Made by a program: the position numbers and the translations under genes | NCBI GenBank assembly: GCA_021794095.1 | Contig: JAJYRN010000005.1 | Location: 62,001 to 126,000, forward strand | Length of the DNA stretch: 64,000 nt | Origin: Acidobacteriota bacterium | Lineage (GTDB): Bacteria; Acidobacteriota; Holophagae; Holophagales; Holophagaceae | Direction: 5' to 3' | Notes under the pieces: generated by a model | Seen by the model: only the letters and a program-made list of their open reading frames with translations | Told to the model about the DNA's origin: nothing | The model's database searches: none | Part shown: in pieces, positions 17,211 through 26,244 of the stretch | How the letters are laid out: each line of letters starts with the position of its first letter | Numbering within the stretch: position 1 is the first letter of the stretch

Positions 17211-17523
17211 GTCGGGTCCGGAGCTCGCTCCTGCCCGGTTCCAAGAGCTGGATCCGGGGCTGGTACAGATCGTGGATGTCCGCCAGCCCTGGGAGCATGC
17301 CCTGGCGCGGCTGCCCGGTTCCCGTCTGATCCCCTTGGGGGAATTGGCCGACCGGGCTGGGGAGCTGGATCCCGATCAGCCCGTGGCCACTTACTGCCAT
17401 CAAGGTGTCCGGAGCCGCTTCGCCCTGGCCATTCTCCGGGATCTGGGCTTCAAGGATCTGGCCCACCTGACGGGCGGCATAGATGCCTACAGTCACCTGG
17501 ATCCAACGGTGCCGAGGTACTGA
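17203..17523 (+). CDS. Rhodanese-like domain protein (single domain)
   Basis: This 106-residue single rhodanese domain has the active-site loop YCHQGVRS, in which Cys would carry the persulfide, plus IVDVRQPWEHALARLPGS, the CH2A-like entry motif. The family moves sulfane sulfur between carriers, or in GlpE-like forms makes thiocyanate. It overlaps udk (8 nt) and the Nudix gene (1 nt shared between TGA and ATG), so all three are one translational unit; the functional link is not evident. Confidence 0.92.
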   Translation: MFESGPELAPARFQELDPGLVQIVDVRQPWEHALARLPGSRLIPLGELADRAGELDPDQPVATYCHQGVRSRFALAILRDLGFKDLAHLTGGIDAYSHLDPTVPRY

Positions 17524-18128
17524 TGCGGCTGCTGCAATGTCATCCCGACGGGTTTGATCCGGCTCGCCCCTGGATCGAGGAAAGCGAGGAGATCCGCCAG
17601 GATTCGCGAATCTTCCGCCAGATCCTGTCCCGGCGCCGGAGCCCCCATACGGGCCTGGAACACGTCTTCCACCGTCTGCAGGGGGCCGACTGGGTGAATG
17701 TGGTGGCCTTCACCCGCGCCGGAGAGCTTCTCGTGGTCGAGCAGTTCCGCCACGGAATCAACGCCTCCACCCTGGAAATCCCCGGAGGGGCCTGCGATCC
17801 GGGCGAGCCCCCCCTGGCTTCCGCCCGGCGTGAACTTCGGGAAGAGACCGGGCACGAAGCGGGGCGCTGGGTCTCCCTCGGCTCCTGCACCCCCAACCCT
17901 GCGACCCAGGACAATCGCTGCCACAGCTTTCTGGCTCTGGAATGCGTGCCTGAAGGCCCCCTCGACCTGGACCCAGCCGAAGAAATCCAGCTCTGGGCCT
18001 GTTCCTGGGAGGAATGGCAGGAGCGCATGCGGAAAGGTGAGATTCACCACGCCCTGGTGCTGTCAGCCTTCATGCTCCTCCAGCTTTGGGAGGGCTGGCC
18101 CGAACTGCGCCGCGGCCTGGAGGGCTGA
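17523..18128 (+). CDS. NUDIX hydrolase, ADP-ribose pyrophosphatase-like
   Basis: This is a 201-residue Nudix enzyme. The Nudix box starts at GGACDPGEPP and runs through RRELREETGHE, matching Gx5Ex7REUxEExGU, with metal-binding glutamates intact. An upstream VVAFTRAGELLVVEQFRHG stretch and the length resemble ADP-sugar pyrophosphatases (NudF-like), which split ADP-ribose into AMP and ribose 5-phosphate. The substrate is inferred. The ATG shares its A with the rhodanese TGA. Confidence 0.9.
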   Translation: MRLLQCHPDGFDPARPWIEESEEIRQDSRIFRQILSRRRSPHTGLEHVFHRLQGADWVNVVAFTRAGELLVVEQFRHGINASTLEIPGGACDPGEPPLASARRELREETGHEAGRWVSLGSCTPNPATQDNRCHSFLALECVPEGPLDLDPAEEIQLWACSWEEWQERMRKGEIHHALVLSAFMLLQLWEGWPELRRGLEG

Positions 18129-18167
18129 TCCGGTTAGGCTAGGAGTCAGTCCAGCAGGGAGGGAACG

Positions 18168-18665
18168 ATGGCCAGCGAATGCTCCTTCGACGTGGTGTGC
18201 AAGGTGGATCTTGATGAGGTGAAGAACGCTGTGGCCCAGGCCATGAAGGAGATTGCCCAGCGCTACGACTTCAAAGGTTCGGTGTCGAAGATCGAGTTGA
18301 AGGACGACAAGATCCTGGTGCTCACGAGCGATGACGAGGTGAAGCTGAAGGCCGTCATTGACGTGCTCCAGAGCAAGCTCCACAAGCGCGGCGTCAGCAT
18401 CCGCAGCATGGTCTACGGAAAGATCGAGCCCGCGGCCAAAGGCACGGTGCGCCAGGAGGTCACCATCCAGCAGGGCATCCCCCAGGAGAAGGCCAAGGGA
18501 CTCATCAAGGTGCTGAAGGATGCCAAGATCAAGGCCCAGGCCAGCATCCAGGGTGACCAGCTCCGCGTGAGCGGGAAGAACCGGGACGACCTCCAGGAAG
18601 CCATTGCGCTCTTCAAGAAGGATGACCAGGGCCTCGATCTCCAGTTCACGAACTACCGGGGTTGA
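18168..18665 (+). CDS. yajQ: YajQ family nucleotide/cyclic di-GMP-binding protein
   Basis: This 165-residue protein of the YajQ family has two ferredoxin-like halves. [24 protein letters not shown] and the C-terminal DLQFTNYR are near-invariant in the family. Homologues bind c-di-GMP (XC_3703 in Xanthomonas) or tRNA/GTP, and act with transcription factors. GGGAGGG precedes the ATG with good spacing, and a TAGGCT -10-like hexamer lies at 18135-18140. The prenyl diphosphate synthase begins 2 bp after the stop. It is one of several c-di-GMP-linked genes in the window (PilZ, PilT). Confidence 0.95.
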   Translation: MASECSFDVVCKVDLDEVKNAVAQAMKEIAQRYDFKGSVSKIELKDDKILVLTSDDEVKLKAVIDVLQSKLHKRGVSIRSMVYGKIEPAAKGTVRQEVTIQQGIPQEKAKGLIKVLKDAKIKAQASIQGDQLRVSGKNRDDLQEAIALFKKDDQGLDLQFTNYRG

Positions 18666-18666
18666 C

Positions 18667-19662
18667 GTGGCGCGCCTGGATCTATCCCGCTTCTTCCTTC
18701 CCATCGCCCCGAAACTGGCGGGCGTGGAGATGGAACTCCAGCGGATGCTCCAGAGCGATGTGGGCGTGGTGCAGAAGCTGGCGGACCATGTCCGCACGGG
18801 CCAGGGCAAGCGCCTGCGCCCGGCCCTCGTGCTGCTCGGAGCCCGTTTCTGCGGGCTGGAGTCGGAGGCCGACGTCCGCTTCGGCGCCGTGTTCGAGCTG
18901 ATCCATACGGCGACCCTGGTCCACGACGATGTCATTGACCATGCCCAGTTGCGCCGGGGCCAGCCCACCTTGAACCGCCTCTGGGGCAATACCCTCACCG
19001 TGCTCTTCGGCGACCTGCTCTACCTTGTGGCCATGAGCGAGGCCATCGCCGGGCGCAGCTGGCGGATGATGGAGATCCTGGCCGAAGTCACCACCCGCAT
19101 GACCGAGGGCGAGCTGATCCAGAACGATGTCCTGTTCAAACTGGATACCAGCCGGAAGGACTACTTCGACATCCAGGAACGCAAGACGGCCCTGCTGTTC
19201 GGCGGTTGCACCGAGACCGGGGCGGTGGTGGCCGGCCGGAGCGAGCCCGAATGCGCCGCCATGCGCGCCTATGGCCTGGAGGTGGGTCGGGCGTTCCAGC
19301 TGGTGGATGATCTGCTGGACTACACCGCCACCAGCGAGGAGTTGGGGAAGCCCGCGTTCAGCGACCTGCGTGAAGGCAAGCTCACCCTGCCCATGCTGAC
19401 CCTCCTGGAAAAAGCGCCCGACGAGGTGCGACCCCTGATCCGGACCATCTGGGACCGGGGCGAGGAAGTGCCCATTCCGGCAGAGGAGGAACGGGCGCTG
19501 CGGAGCCTGATCACGCGGCATGATGCGCTGGCCGAGACCCGGGATCTGGCGCTGGCTGCTTCCCGGAACGCCGTGGCCCGCCTAGCTGGCGTTCCGGGTG
19601 ACAGCGCCACCGGCGCGTTGCTGCGGGAGATTCCCGAGGCCCTTCTCTCCCGGACCAAGTAG
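18667..19662 (+). CDS. Polyprenyl diphosphate synthase (IspA/IspB family)
   Basis: This 331-residue trans-isoprenyl diphosphate synthase has the first aspartate-rich motif LVHDDVIDHA with RRGQPT after it, GKRLRPAL for substrate binding and the second motif LVDDLLDY. It condenses isopentenyl diphosphate units into a long-chain prenyl diphosphate, probably the menaquinone side chain. Large residues (H-T-A-T-L) before the first motif suggest a medium/long product, but the chain length is not certain. GTG at 18667 begins 2 nt after the yajQ stop; an ATG at 18604 would lie inside yajQ. It converges on pilT across 156 bp that hold a 16-bp palindrome. Confidence 0.93.
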   Translation: MARLDLSRFFLPIAPKLAGVEMELQRMLQSDVGVVQKLADHVRTGQGKRLRPALVLLGARFCGLESEADVRFGAVFELIHTATLVHDDVIDHAQLRRGQPTLNRLWGNTLTVLFGDLLYLVAMSEAIAGRSWRMMEILAEVTTRMTEGELIQNDVLFKLDTSRKDYFDIQERKTALLFGGCTETGAVVAGRSEPECAAMRAYGLEVGRAFQLVDDLLDYTATSEELGKPAFSDLREGKLTLPMLTLLEKAPDEVRPLIRTIWDRGEEVPIPAEEERALRSLITRHDALAETRDLALAASRNAVARLAGVPGDSATGALLREIPEALLSRTK

Positions 19663-19756
19663 GCCAGGAGCAGCTTCCCTGATTCAGTCGGCCAGGCTGT
19701 CCATCAACTGCTGGAGCCGCGGGTGGGAACGGACGGGCATCCAGGCTCCGAGACAT

Positions 19757-19772
19757 TTTGGCCCGGGCCAAA
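19757..19772. repeat. Perfect 16-bp palindrome in a convergent intergenic region
   Basis: TTTGGCCCGGGCCAAA is a perfect inverted repeat without loop, between the ends of the prenyl synthase gene (19662) and the pilT gene (19819). It could be a protein-binding site or a weak bidirectional terminator core. The rest of the 156-bp gap holds nothing clear. Confidence 0.4.
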
Positions 19773-19818
19773 CCCTTCTCGCGCTCGCACCTGTGCATTC
19801 CGCCTGGTGGGCCAGACC

Positions 19819-21351
19819 TCAGCCCTCGACCTCCCCCAGCCGCAGGTCGAAGGGAATCCCGGCCCGTTTGCAGGCGGCGATGAAGCTCTCCTTGTCGGGG
19901 CACTTCAGGTAGGCCTCCATGGGTTCCACCTTCTTGGCCTGGATCAATTCGACCAGGGCGTCGTTCATGAGCCGCTGGCCGTAGCTGCGGCCGGTCTGCA
20001 TGGCACTGGGGATCTGGAAATTCTTCCCTTCGCGGATGAGATTGGCGATGGCCGGGCTGATGAAGAGGGTTTCCAGGGCCGCGATGCGCCCGCCCCCGAT
20101 CTTCTTGAGCAGGGTTTGGCTCACCACGCACTTCAGGGCATCGGCGAGCATGACGCGAATCTGCTGCTGCCGGTCGCTGGGGAACTGGTCCACGATGCGG
20201 TCAATGGTCCCGATGGCGCTGGAGGTGTGCAGCGTGCCGAAGACCAGATGTCCGGTCACCGCCGTTTCCAGGGCAATGGCGATGGTCTCGAGATCGCGCA
20301 TCTCACCCACCATCACGATGTCGGGATCCTCGCGGAGGGCGGCGCGGAGGCCGCTCTTGAATGTCTCCGTGTGGGTGCCTACTTCCCGCTGGTTCACCAG
20401 GCAGCCCTTCCGGGGATGCACGAACTCAATGGGATCCTCGATGGTGAGGATGTGGTCCTTCCGCTTCTGGTTGGCCAGATCGAGGATGGCGGCCAGGGTG
20501 GTGGACTTGCCGCTGCCCGTGGGGCCCGTCACCAGCACCAGCCCCTTGGCCAGGTTGCAGAGGCGCCGGACGGGGTCGGGCAGGCCCAGCTTGTCCGGAT
20601 CGGGAATCTCGTTGGGGATGACGCGACAGACCAGGCCGGGGCCGATGCGGTCCATGAAGTAGTTCACACGGAGCCGGCAGCCGCCCGCCTCGTAGGCGTA
20701 GGCGAAATCGGCATCCCGGACCGATTTGAAACGTTCCCAATGGTTGGGCGAAGCGAGGGCTTCCATCATCTCCAGCAAGGGCGCGGGTTCCAGGGGCGGG
20801 AAGCCTTCCAACTCCTTCATATCCCCATGGACCCGGGCCAGCGGCGGCTCCTTCGACGTGCAGTGGAGGTCCGAACCCTGGGCCTGAAGCAGGGCGGCGA
20901 AGAGGCGTTCGGCCAAGGGGTGGTTTCGGGGACCGGCTTCCGCTGCGGCCTTGGGAGCCGCCTTGGGGGGGGGCGGAGGTGCCGCGGAAGGGGCCACCCG
21001 GGGCGTCACGGCCGGCGCTGGAACGGTCGGTGCGGCGGTCCGAGCCGGACCCAGGTGCTCGGCGTCCAGCTGAGTGTTGGCGAGGTCCTTGGCGAGGCGG
21101 ATGCGGAAGACGTAGCCCCCCATCTCGTAGTCGAATTCGACCTCTCCATCGTTCTGCCAGGTTGCCTTGAGGGCGGGCGGAATGACATCCGAGGCCAGCA
21201 CCTCCACCATGACGCCCGGCAGGGGGTTGGGCAGGAGATCGAGGGTGCCGCCCGCGCGGAGATCCAGCCAGGGCTTGCGGTCGGCCCGCAGATGCATCCG
21301 GATGCCACCCTTGGGAACGAGGTGGGACAGCAGCTTGTCGAGCTGGGCCAT
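19819..21351 (-). CDS. PilT-like type IV pilus retraction ATPase with duplicated N-terminal domain
   Basis: This is a 510-residue secretion-type AAA ATPase; ordinary PilT is 340-370. The C-terminal about 350 residues are canonical PilT/PilU: a PAS-like N-domain with ASDLH-equivalent GSDLHCT, Walker A GPTGSGKST, Asp box DPIEFVHP, Walker B-like GEMRDLETI and GHLVFGTLHTSSA. In front of this is an extra N-terminal module (about 1-110), itself PilT-N-like (DGEVEFDYEMGGYVFRIRL parallels DADFAYAYEAGGCRLRVNY), joined by a Pro/Ala/Lys-rich linker (about 115-150). ATG at 21351 has GGGAG upstream. PilT hydrolyses ATP to depolymerise pili for twitching. No other pil genes are in the window. Confidence 0.92.
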   Translation of the reverse strand: MAQLDKLLSHLVPKGGIRMHLRADRKPWLDLRAGGTLDLLPNPLPGVMVEVLASDVIPPALKATWQNDGEVEFDYEMGGYVFRIRLAKDLANTQLDAEHLGPARTAAPTVPAPAVTPRVAPSAAPPPPPKAAPKAAAEAGPRNHPLAERLFAALLQAQGSDLHCTSKEPPLARVHGDMKELEGFPPLEPAPLLEMMEALASPNHWERFKSVRDADFAYAYEAGGCRLRVNYFMDRIGPGLVCRVIPNEIPDPDKLGLPDPVRRLCNLAKGLVLVTGPTGSGKSTTLAAILDLANQKRKDHILTIEDPIEFVHPRKGCLVNQREVGTHTETFKSGLRAALREDPDIVMVGEMRDLETIAIALETAVTGHLVFGTLHTSSAIGTIDRIVDQFPSDRQQQIRVMLADALKCVVSQTLLKKIGGGRIAALETLFISPAIANLIREGKNFQIPSAMQTGRSYGQRLMNDALVELIQAKKVEPMEAYLKCPDKESFIAACKRAGIPFDLRLGEVEG

Positions 21352-21477
21352 GAGGGACTCCCGGGACGCCCCCAAAGGATGCCACGGGTCACAGGGTTGA
21401 GGGTTCGGTGGCTGATCCCGCCCCGCTAGACTGGGGGATGGTGCGGACGCCGGTCGGCGGCCCTTTCGGGAGTCAGC

Positions 21478-22635
21478 ATGAACATCCACGAGTACCAAGC
21501 CAAGGAACTGCTGAGGCAGTACAAGGTCGCCACCCCGGACGGGAAGGTGGCCCAGGACGCGGAAGAAGCCCGCATGATCACCAAGGAATTCGGTGGCGCC
21601 AGCGTGGTCAAGGCGCAGATTCACGCCGGCGGCCGGGGCAAGGGCGGCGGCGTGAAGTTCGCCACGGATCCCGACAAGGCCGCGGAATTGTTCAAGGCCA
21701 TGATTGGCATGCAGCTCGTCACCAAGCAGACCGGTCCCGAGGGCCGCAAGGTCCGCACGGTCTTCCTCTCCAGGCCCGTGGACATCGCGCGCGAACTCTA
21801 CCTCAGCTTCCTGGTGGACCGGGTCTCCAGCCGGGTCACCATCCTGGCTTCCACCGAGGGCGGCGTGGAAATCGAGGAGGTTGCCGCCAAGACCCCCGAG
21901 AAGATCTTCAAGGTGGCCATTGATCCGGCCCTGGGCCTTTCCGGCTTCCAGGCCCGCCAGGTGGCCTTCGCGCTGGGTCTCGAAGGCGACGCCTTCAAGA
22001 AGGGCGTGGTCTTCCTCCAGAACATGTACCGGCTCTTCGTGGAGAAGGACTGCTCCATGGTGGAGATCAACCCGCTGGTGGTGACCAAGCAGGGGGATGT
22101 GACCGCCCTGGATGCCAAGATCGGGTTCGACGACAACGGCCTGGTCCGCCACCCGGATGTGCTGGCCTACCGCGACCTCAACGAAGAGGCGGAGGAGGAA
22201 GTCGAGGCCAGCAAATACAACCTCAACTTCATCAAGCTGGATGGCAGCATCGGCTGCATGGTAAACGGCGCGGGCCTGGCCATGGCCACCATGGACATCA
22301 TCAAGTACGAGGGCAGCTCGCCCGCGAACTTCCTGGACGTGGGCGGCAGCGCCACTGAGGATGCGGTGAAGAACGCCTTCCGCATCATCCTCCAGGACAA
22401 GTCCGTGAAGGCCGTGCTGGTGAACATCTTCGGCGGCATCATGCGCTGCGACATCGTGGCCTCCGGCATCGTGAACGCGGCCAAGGAGATCGGCATCAAG
22501 GTGCCCGTGGTCGTGCGCCTGGAAGGCACCAATGTCGAGGAAGGCAAGAAGATCCTCGCCGCGAGCGGCCTGAACCTCATCGTCGCTGCCGATCTGAAAG
22601 ACGCCGCCGAGAAGGTGGTCGCCTCCGTCAAGTAG
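21478..22635 (+). CDS. sucC: Succinyl-CoA synthetase, beta subunit
   Basis: This 385-residue ATP-grasp subunit begins [15 protein letters not shown], with [16 protein letters not shown], the metal/nucleotide segment [20 protein letters not shown] and the CoA-interface [10 protein letters not shown]. The enzyme interconverts succinyl-CoA and succinate with ADP/GDP phosphorylation in the TCA cycle. Length and order are normal. It is followed 43 bp later by sucD. A TAGACT hexamer at 21427-21432 may be the -10 of its promoter, 45 bp before the ATG. It is divergent from pilT. Confidence 0.98.
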   Translation: MNIHEYQAKELLRQYKVATPDGKVAQDAEEARMITKEFGGASVVKAQIHAGGRGKGGGVKFATDPDKAAELFKAMIGMQLVTKQTGPEGRKVRTVFLSRPVDIARELYLSFLVDRVSSRVTILASTEGGVEIEEVAAKTPEKIFKVAIDPALGLSGFQARQVAFALGLEGDAFKKGVVFLQNMYRLFVEKDCSMVEINPLVVTKQGDVTALDAKIGFDDNGLVRHPDVLAYRDLNEEAEEEVEASKYNLNFIKLDGSIGCMVNGAGLAMATMDIIKYEGSSPANFLDVGGSATEDAVKNAFRIILQDKSVKAVLVNIFGGIMRCDIVASGIVNAAKEIGIKVPVVVRLEGTNVEEGKKILAASGLNLIVAADLKDAAEKVVASVK

Positions 22636-22678
22636 TGCTCGCTAAACCGCTTAGGATCCACTTTTCGAGAGGTATGAC

Positions 22679-23551
22679 ATGGCTGTTCTCGTGGGTAACC
22701 ACACCAAACTCATTGTCCAGGGCATCACGGGCCGCGAAGGCCTCTTCCACGCCAAGGGCTGCCGCGACTATGGCACCAAGGTGGTGGGTGGTGTGACGCC
22801 CGGGAAGGGGGGCACCGAGATCGAGGGCTTCCCCGTCTTCAACACTGTCAAGGATGCCGTCGCCAAGACCGGCGCCAATGCCACCATGATCTTCGTGCCG
22901 CCCGTCGCCGCCGCCGACGCCATCCTCGAGGCCCTGGACGCGGGCATTGAGCTGATCGTCTGCATCACCGAGGGCATTCCCGTCCTCGACATGGTGAAGG
23001 TCAAGCGGGTGCTTCCCAACTACCCCAAGAGTCGCCTCATCGGCCCCAACTGCCCCGGCATCATCAGCCCCGGACTGGCCAAGATCGGCATCATGCCCGG
23101 CCGCATCCACAAGCAGGGGCATGTGGGCGTCGTCAGCCGCTCCGGCACCCTCACCTATGAGGCCGTGGGCCAGCTCACGGCGCTGGGCATTGGCCAGAGC
23201 ACCTGCATCGGCATCGGCGGCGATCCCGTGAGCGGCACCAGCCACATTGACGCGCTGGAGATGTTCAACAACGATCCCGACACCCATGCCGTCATCATGA
23301 TCGGCGAAATCGGCGGCAGCGCCGAAGAGGACGCTGCGGCCTGGGTGAAGGCGAATATGAAGAAGCCCGTGGTGGCCTTCATCGCCGGCCAGACAGCTCC
23401 TCCGGGGCGCCGCATGGGCCACGCCGGTGCCATCATCTCCGGCGGCAAGGGCACCGCAGCCGAGAAGATGAAGGCCCTGCAGGAGGCTGGCATCACGGTC
23501 GTGCAGAGCCCCGCCGACATGGGCAAGGCCTTGGCCGAGCGCCTGAAGTAG
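22679..23551 (+). CDS. sucD: Succinyl-CoA synthetase, alpha subunit
   Basis: This 290-residue subunit carries the catalytic histidine in [14 protein letters not shown], which is phosphorylated during turnover, and the CoA-binding Rossmann start [24 protein letters not shown] is a family signature. It pairs with SucC. A TAGGAT at 22652-22657 lies in the 43-bp gap and could support an internal start of transcription. A long hairpin terminator ends the unit. Confidence 0.98.
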   Translation: MAVLVGNHTKLIVQGITGREGLFHAKGCRDYGTKVVGGVTPGKGGTEIEGFPVFNTVKDAVAKTGANATMIFVPPVAAADAILEALDAGIELIVCITEGIPVLDMVKVKRVLPNYPKSRLIGPNCPGIISPGLAKIGIMPGRIHKQGHVGVVSRSGTLTYEAVGQLTALGIGQSTCIGIGGDPVSGTSHIDALEMFNNDPDTHAVIMIGEIGGSAEEDAAAWVKANMKKPVVAFIAGQTAPPGRRMGHAGAIISGGKGTAAEKMKALQEAGITVVQSPADMGKALAERLK

Positions 23552-23564
23552 CCCCGCTTCCAAC

Positions 23565-23610
23565 CCAGCAGAAAGGGCGCCGGTGATTTTCCCGGCGCCC
23601 TTTCTGCTGG
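23565..23610 (+). terminator. Strong intrinsic terminator after sucD
   Basis: A 19-bp perfect stem (23565-23583 with 23592-23610) with an 8-nt loop (TGATTTTC) begins 14 bp after the sucD stop. The stem alone is very stable; the T-run outside it is absent. Confidence 0.75.
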
Positions 23611-23641
23611 CTCCGAGGCGTGTTCGTGGTGTACTCGAGGC

Positions 23642-24079
23642 ATGCTGATTTCCCGGGACCAAGTGCTCGACCAGGACATTGGCCTTCATGGCGCCCTTTT
23701 CGGCGGCGGCATGATGGCCCGCATGGACAAGGTGGCGGGCATCACCGCTTCGCTCCTGTCCCGCAACCGCCGCTTCGTGACGCTCAAGGTGTCGGAGCTG
23801 ATCTTCCATAGCCCGGTCCTGCCGGGTGAGATCATCGAGTTCTACGCCACCATCATCCATCAGGGGCGCACCAGCCTCACCATCCAGCTCGAGGTGCAGG
23901 TTTACGCCCCGGTGACCGACTCGCATCGCGTGGTGACCAGTGGCGCCTTTGTGATGGTCGCCGTGGATGAAGCCGCCCGGCCGGAGGCCATTCTCTGGAA
24001 ACAGGAGGCGCTGGAGGAAGCGGACCGGGCCCATGCGGACCGCGAGACGCGCCAGCGGGGGCAGGCCAATCCGGGCTGA
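23642..24079 (+). CDS. Acyl-CoA thioesterase, hotdog fold (YciA-like)
   Basis: This 145-residue hotdog-fold thioesterase has LHGALFGGGMMARMDKVAGI, equivalent to the FGG helix region of YciA/acyl-CoA hydrolases, with VTLKVSELIFHSPVLPGE and GRTSLTIQLEV strands. These enzymes hydrolyse acyl-CoA to the free acid and CoA. The aspartate in MDKVAG fills the usual catalytic position. The ribosome site is weak (GAGG only 1 nt from the ATG). The substrate is unknown; it lies downstream of sucCD but behind a terminator. Confidence 0.88.
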   Translation: MLISRDQVLDQDIGLHGALFGGGMMARMDKVAGITASLLSRNRRFVTLKVSELIFHSPVLPGEIIEFYATIIHQGRTSLTIQLEVQVYAPVTDSHRVVTSGAFVMVAVDEAARPEAILWKQEALEEADRAHADRETRQRGQANPG

Positions 24080-24097
24080 TCCGGCTATGCTGTCGGC

Positions 24098-24976
24098 ATG
24101 TCCGATCTCGTTCCGGCCCATCTGGACCATCGCCGCGTCTGGCGCGACTTCGACTACTGCTACCCGGTGATCTCGCGGCGCAGCCGGGGCCTGAGCCTGG
24201 GCGTGAACCTGAACCCGGACAAGGTCTGCAACTTTGATTGTGTCTACTGCGAGGTGGACCGCCTCAGTCCGGCCCGCAGGCGGGATGTGGACCTCGACCA
24301 GCTTGAACGGGAACTGGAGATGCTGCTCGACCTGACGGCCAGCGGCGAGATCTTCGATCTCCCGCCTTTCGATTCCGCGCGCCCCGAGCAGCGCCGCTTG
24401 AACGACATCGCCTTCAGCGGGGACGGGGAGCCCACCACCGCCCGGGAGTTTCCCGAGGCGGTGGCCCGGGCGGCGGCCCTCAAGCAGGCGCGGGGGCTGG
24501 AATTGGTAAAGCTGGTCCTCATCACGGATGCCAGCCGGCTCCAGGCGCCGGAGGTGGTGCAAGGGCTGGAGACGCTGATGGAGAACCAAGGCGAGATCTG
24601 GGCCAAGCTGGATGCGGGCACCGAGGCTCACTACCGCGAGATCTGCCGGAGTCAGATCCCCTTCCCGCGCATCCTCGACAACCTGCTGGCCACCGCCCGC
24701 CGCTGGCCCATCGTGATCCAAACGCTTTTCCTTTCGTGGCAGGGGCAGGGCCCGGAGGACCGCGAGCTGGCGGCCTACGGCGAGCGTCTGGAGGATCTCC
24801 AGCGCCAGGGGGGCCGGATCAAGGCCCTGCAACTCTACACCGTCGCCCGGCCGACGCCGGAACCTGAGGCCCGGCCCCTCCGCCGCCTCCAGATGGATGC
24901 CATCGCGGCGAGCGTGCGCGCCCAGTTCCCGAAGCTGCCGGTCGAGGTCTACTACGGACCGGAGGAATGGGCCTGA
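24098..24976 (+). CDS. Radical SAM protein of the COG0731-like group
   Basis: This 292-residue radical SAM enzyme has the cluster motif CNFDCVYCEV (CxxxCxxC) near residue 46, preceded by SLGVNLNPDKVC, and FSGDGEPTT for SAM binding. The group is distantly related to TYW1-type proteins, but no flavodoxin domain is present. The substrate is unknown; similar proteins are widespread in bacteria and annotated only as radical SAM. Its 3' end overlaps the CapA-like gene by 10 nt, so the two are probably co-translated. No good ribosome site is visible. Confidence 0.87.
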   Translation: MSDLVPAHLDHRRVWRDFDYCYPVISRRSRGLSLGVNLNPDKVCNFDCVYCEVDRLSPARRRDVDLDQLERELEMLLDLTASGEIFDLPPFDSARPEQRRLNDIAFSGDGEPTTAREFPEAVARAAALKQARGLELVKLVLITDASRLQAPEVVQGLETLMENQGEIWAKLDAGTEAHYREICRSQIPFPRILDNLLATARRWPIVIQTLFLSWQGQGPEDRELAAYGERLEDLQRQGGRIKALQLYTVARPTPEPEARPLRRLQMDAIAASVRAQFPKLPVEVYYGPEEWA

Positions 24977-26244
24977 GGCTCCGTTTCCTGCTGCTCGCAA
25001 CCCTGCTTGTGCCGGGTAGGGGCCAGGGTGTCGGCGTTCCTCCTGCCCCTGCCACCTCCCTGCGTCTGGTGGCCGTGGGCGACATCCTCATGCATCAGGA
25101 TGTGAAACGGGCCGCGGCCGAAACCTCCGGAGGCTTCCTCGATCTGTGGGCGGACGTGCTGCCCCTGTTCCAGGGCGCGGACGTGGTCTTCGGCAACCTG
25201 GAAACGCCCGTGGCGCCCACCTCGGGCCGCCCAGGGAAGCCGTTCCAGTTCAACGCTCCGGCCGATCTGCCGCCGGCCCTGCGGGCCAGTGGATTCACAA
25301 TCCTGTCCACCGCCAACAACCACGCCTTCGACCAGGGGCGGAAGGGTGTGCTGGAAACCCTGACGCGCCTGCGCCAGGCGCACCTCCTGCCTCTGGGTAG
25401 CGGCGAGGACCGTTCCCGCGCCGAAGCCGTGCAGATCGTCGAGCGAAACGGATTGAAGGTGGCCTTCCTGGGCTTCACGGATGTGTTCAACCTGGATCTG
25501 GACCGCAAGGCGACCGAACCCTGGGTGCGGCCCTTCGAGCTGGAATCCGCCCTGGCCGCGGTGCGCGAGGCCCGTGCCAAGGCGGACATCGTGGTGGTCA
25601 GCATCCACTGGGGCCACGAGGACCAGCACCAGCCCACGAAGCGGCAGCGCGACATCGCCCGGAAGCTGGTGGCTGCGGGCTGTGACCTGCTGCTGGGCCA
25701 CCATCCCCATGTCCTTCAGCCCCTGGAATGGATGACCGTGAATGGCCGCCCGGCGCTGGTGGCCTACTCGCTGGGCAACTTCATCAGCAACCAGGACCGC
25801 AGGTACCGCGCCGACCGCTGCCCCGTAGGGGAAGGCGATGACCGCGATGGCGCGGCGCTGGAGGTCACCTTCGAACGCCATCGCAATCCGGATGGAACCA
25901 CCTCCGTGGTGCTGGCGCATGCGGGCTATGAACCCCTCTGGACCGAGAACAACTGGGGGGCTGGCCCCGGCGTGCCACGCCGGATCTGTGTGGTCCGTGT
26001 GGCGGCTGCGGAGGCTCGGGCCAGGGCCGAACTGAGTCATCTGGAAGATCCGCAGCGGACGCACCTGCCAGCGGGGCGCCGGTGGAAGAACGATCTGAGC
26101 GCCGTGCGGGAACACCTGAGGACGCTGAGCCTCCGCCGTCGCCGCATCGCCAGCATCCTCGGCCAGGGATTGGATGCCGGAGGCGAGGTCAGCCTAGCGG
26201 CAGCAGGCCCAATTCCTCCCGATGCTGGTGCAGCACCGCGATGA
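24967..26244 (+). CDS. CapA-like metallophosphoesterase-fold protein (poly-gamma-glutamate synthesis family)
   Basis: This 425-residue exported protein has a hydrophobic N-terminus (LRFLLLATLLVPGRG). Metal-site motifs of the CapA/PgsA family are present: AVGDILMH, GNLETPV, STANNHAFD, SIHWGHE and GHHPHVLQP. Family members take part in poly-gamma-glutamate or capsule assembly, but most environmental homologues are uncharacterised. No other capsule or pgs genes are near. ATG at 24967 abuts a GGAGGA. The last 56 bp overlap the convergent HD gene, and the Pro/Ala-rich end (PIPPDAGAAPR) looks unconserved. Confidence 0.87.
   Translation: MGLRLRFLLLATLLVPGRGQGVGVPPAPATSLRLVAVGDILMHQDVKRAAAETSGGFLDLWADVLPLFQGADVVFGNLETPVAPTSGRPGKPFQFNAPADLPPALRASGFTILSTANNHAFDQGRKGVLETLTRLRQAHLLPLGSGEDRSRAEAVQIVERNGLKVAFLGFTDVFNLDLDRKATEPWVRPFELESALAAVREARAKADIVVVSIHWGHEDQHQPTKRQRDIARKLVAAGCDLLLGHHPHVLQPLEWMTVNGRPALVAYSLGNFISNQDRRYRADRCPVGEGDDRDGAALEVTFERHRNPDGTTSVVLAHAGYEPLWTENNWGAGPGVPRRICVVRVAAAEARARAELSHLEDPQRTHLPAGRRWKNDLSAVREHLRTLSLRRRRIASILGQGLDAGGEVSLAAAGPIPPDAGAAPR

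Noticed and set aside
19684-19745. Short coding-like tail on the minus strand (reads MPVRSHPRLQQLMDSLAD then stop)
   Set aside because: The frame is GC3-rich but has no plausible start or upstream domain, and is too short to support as a gene.
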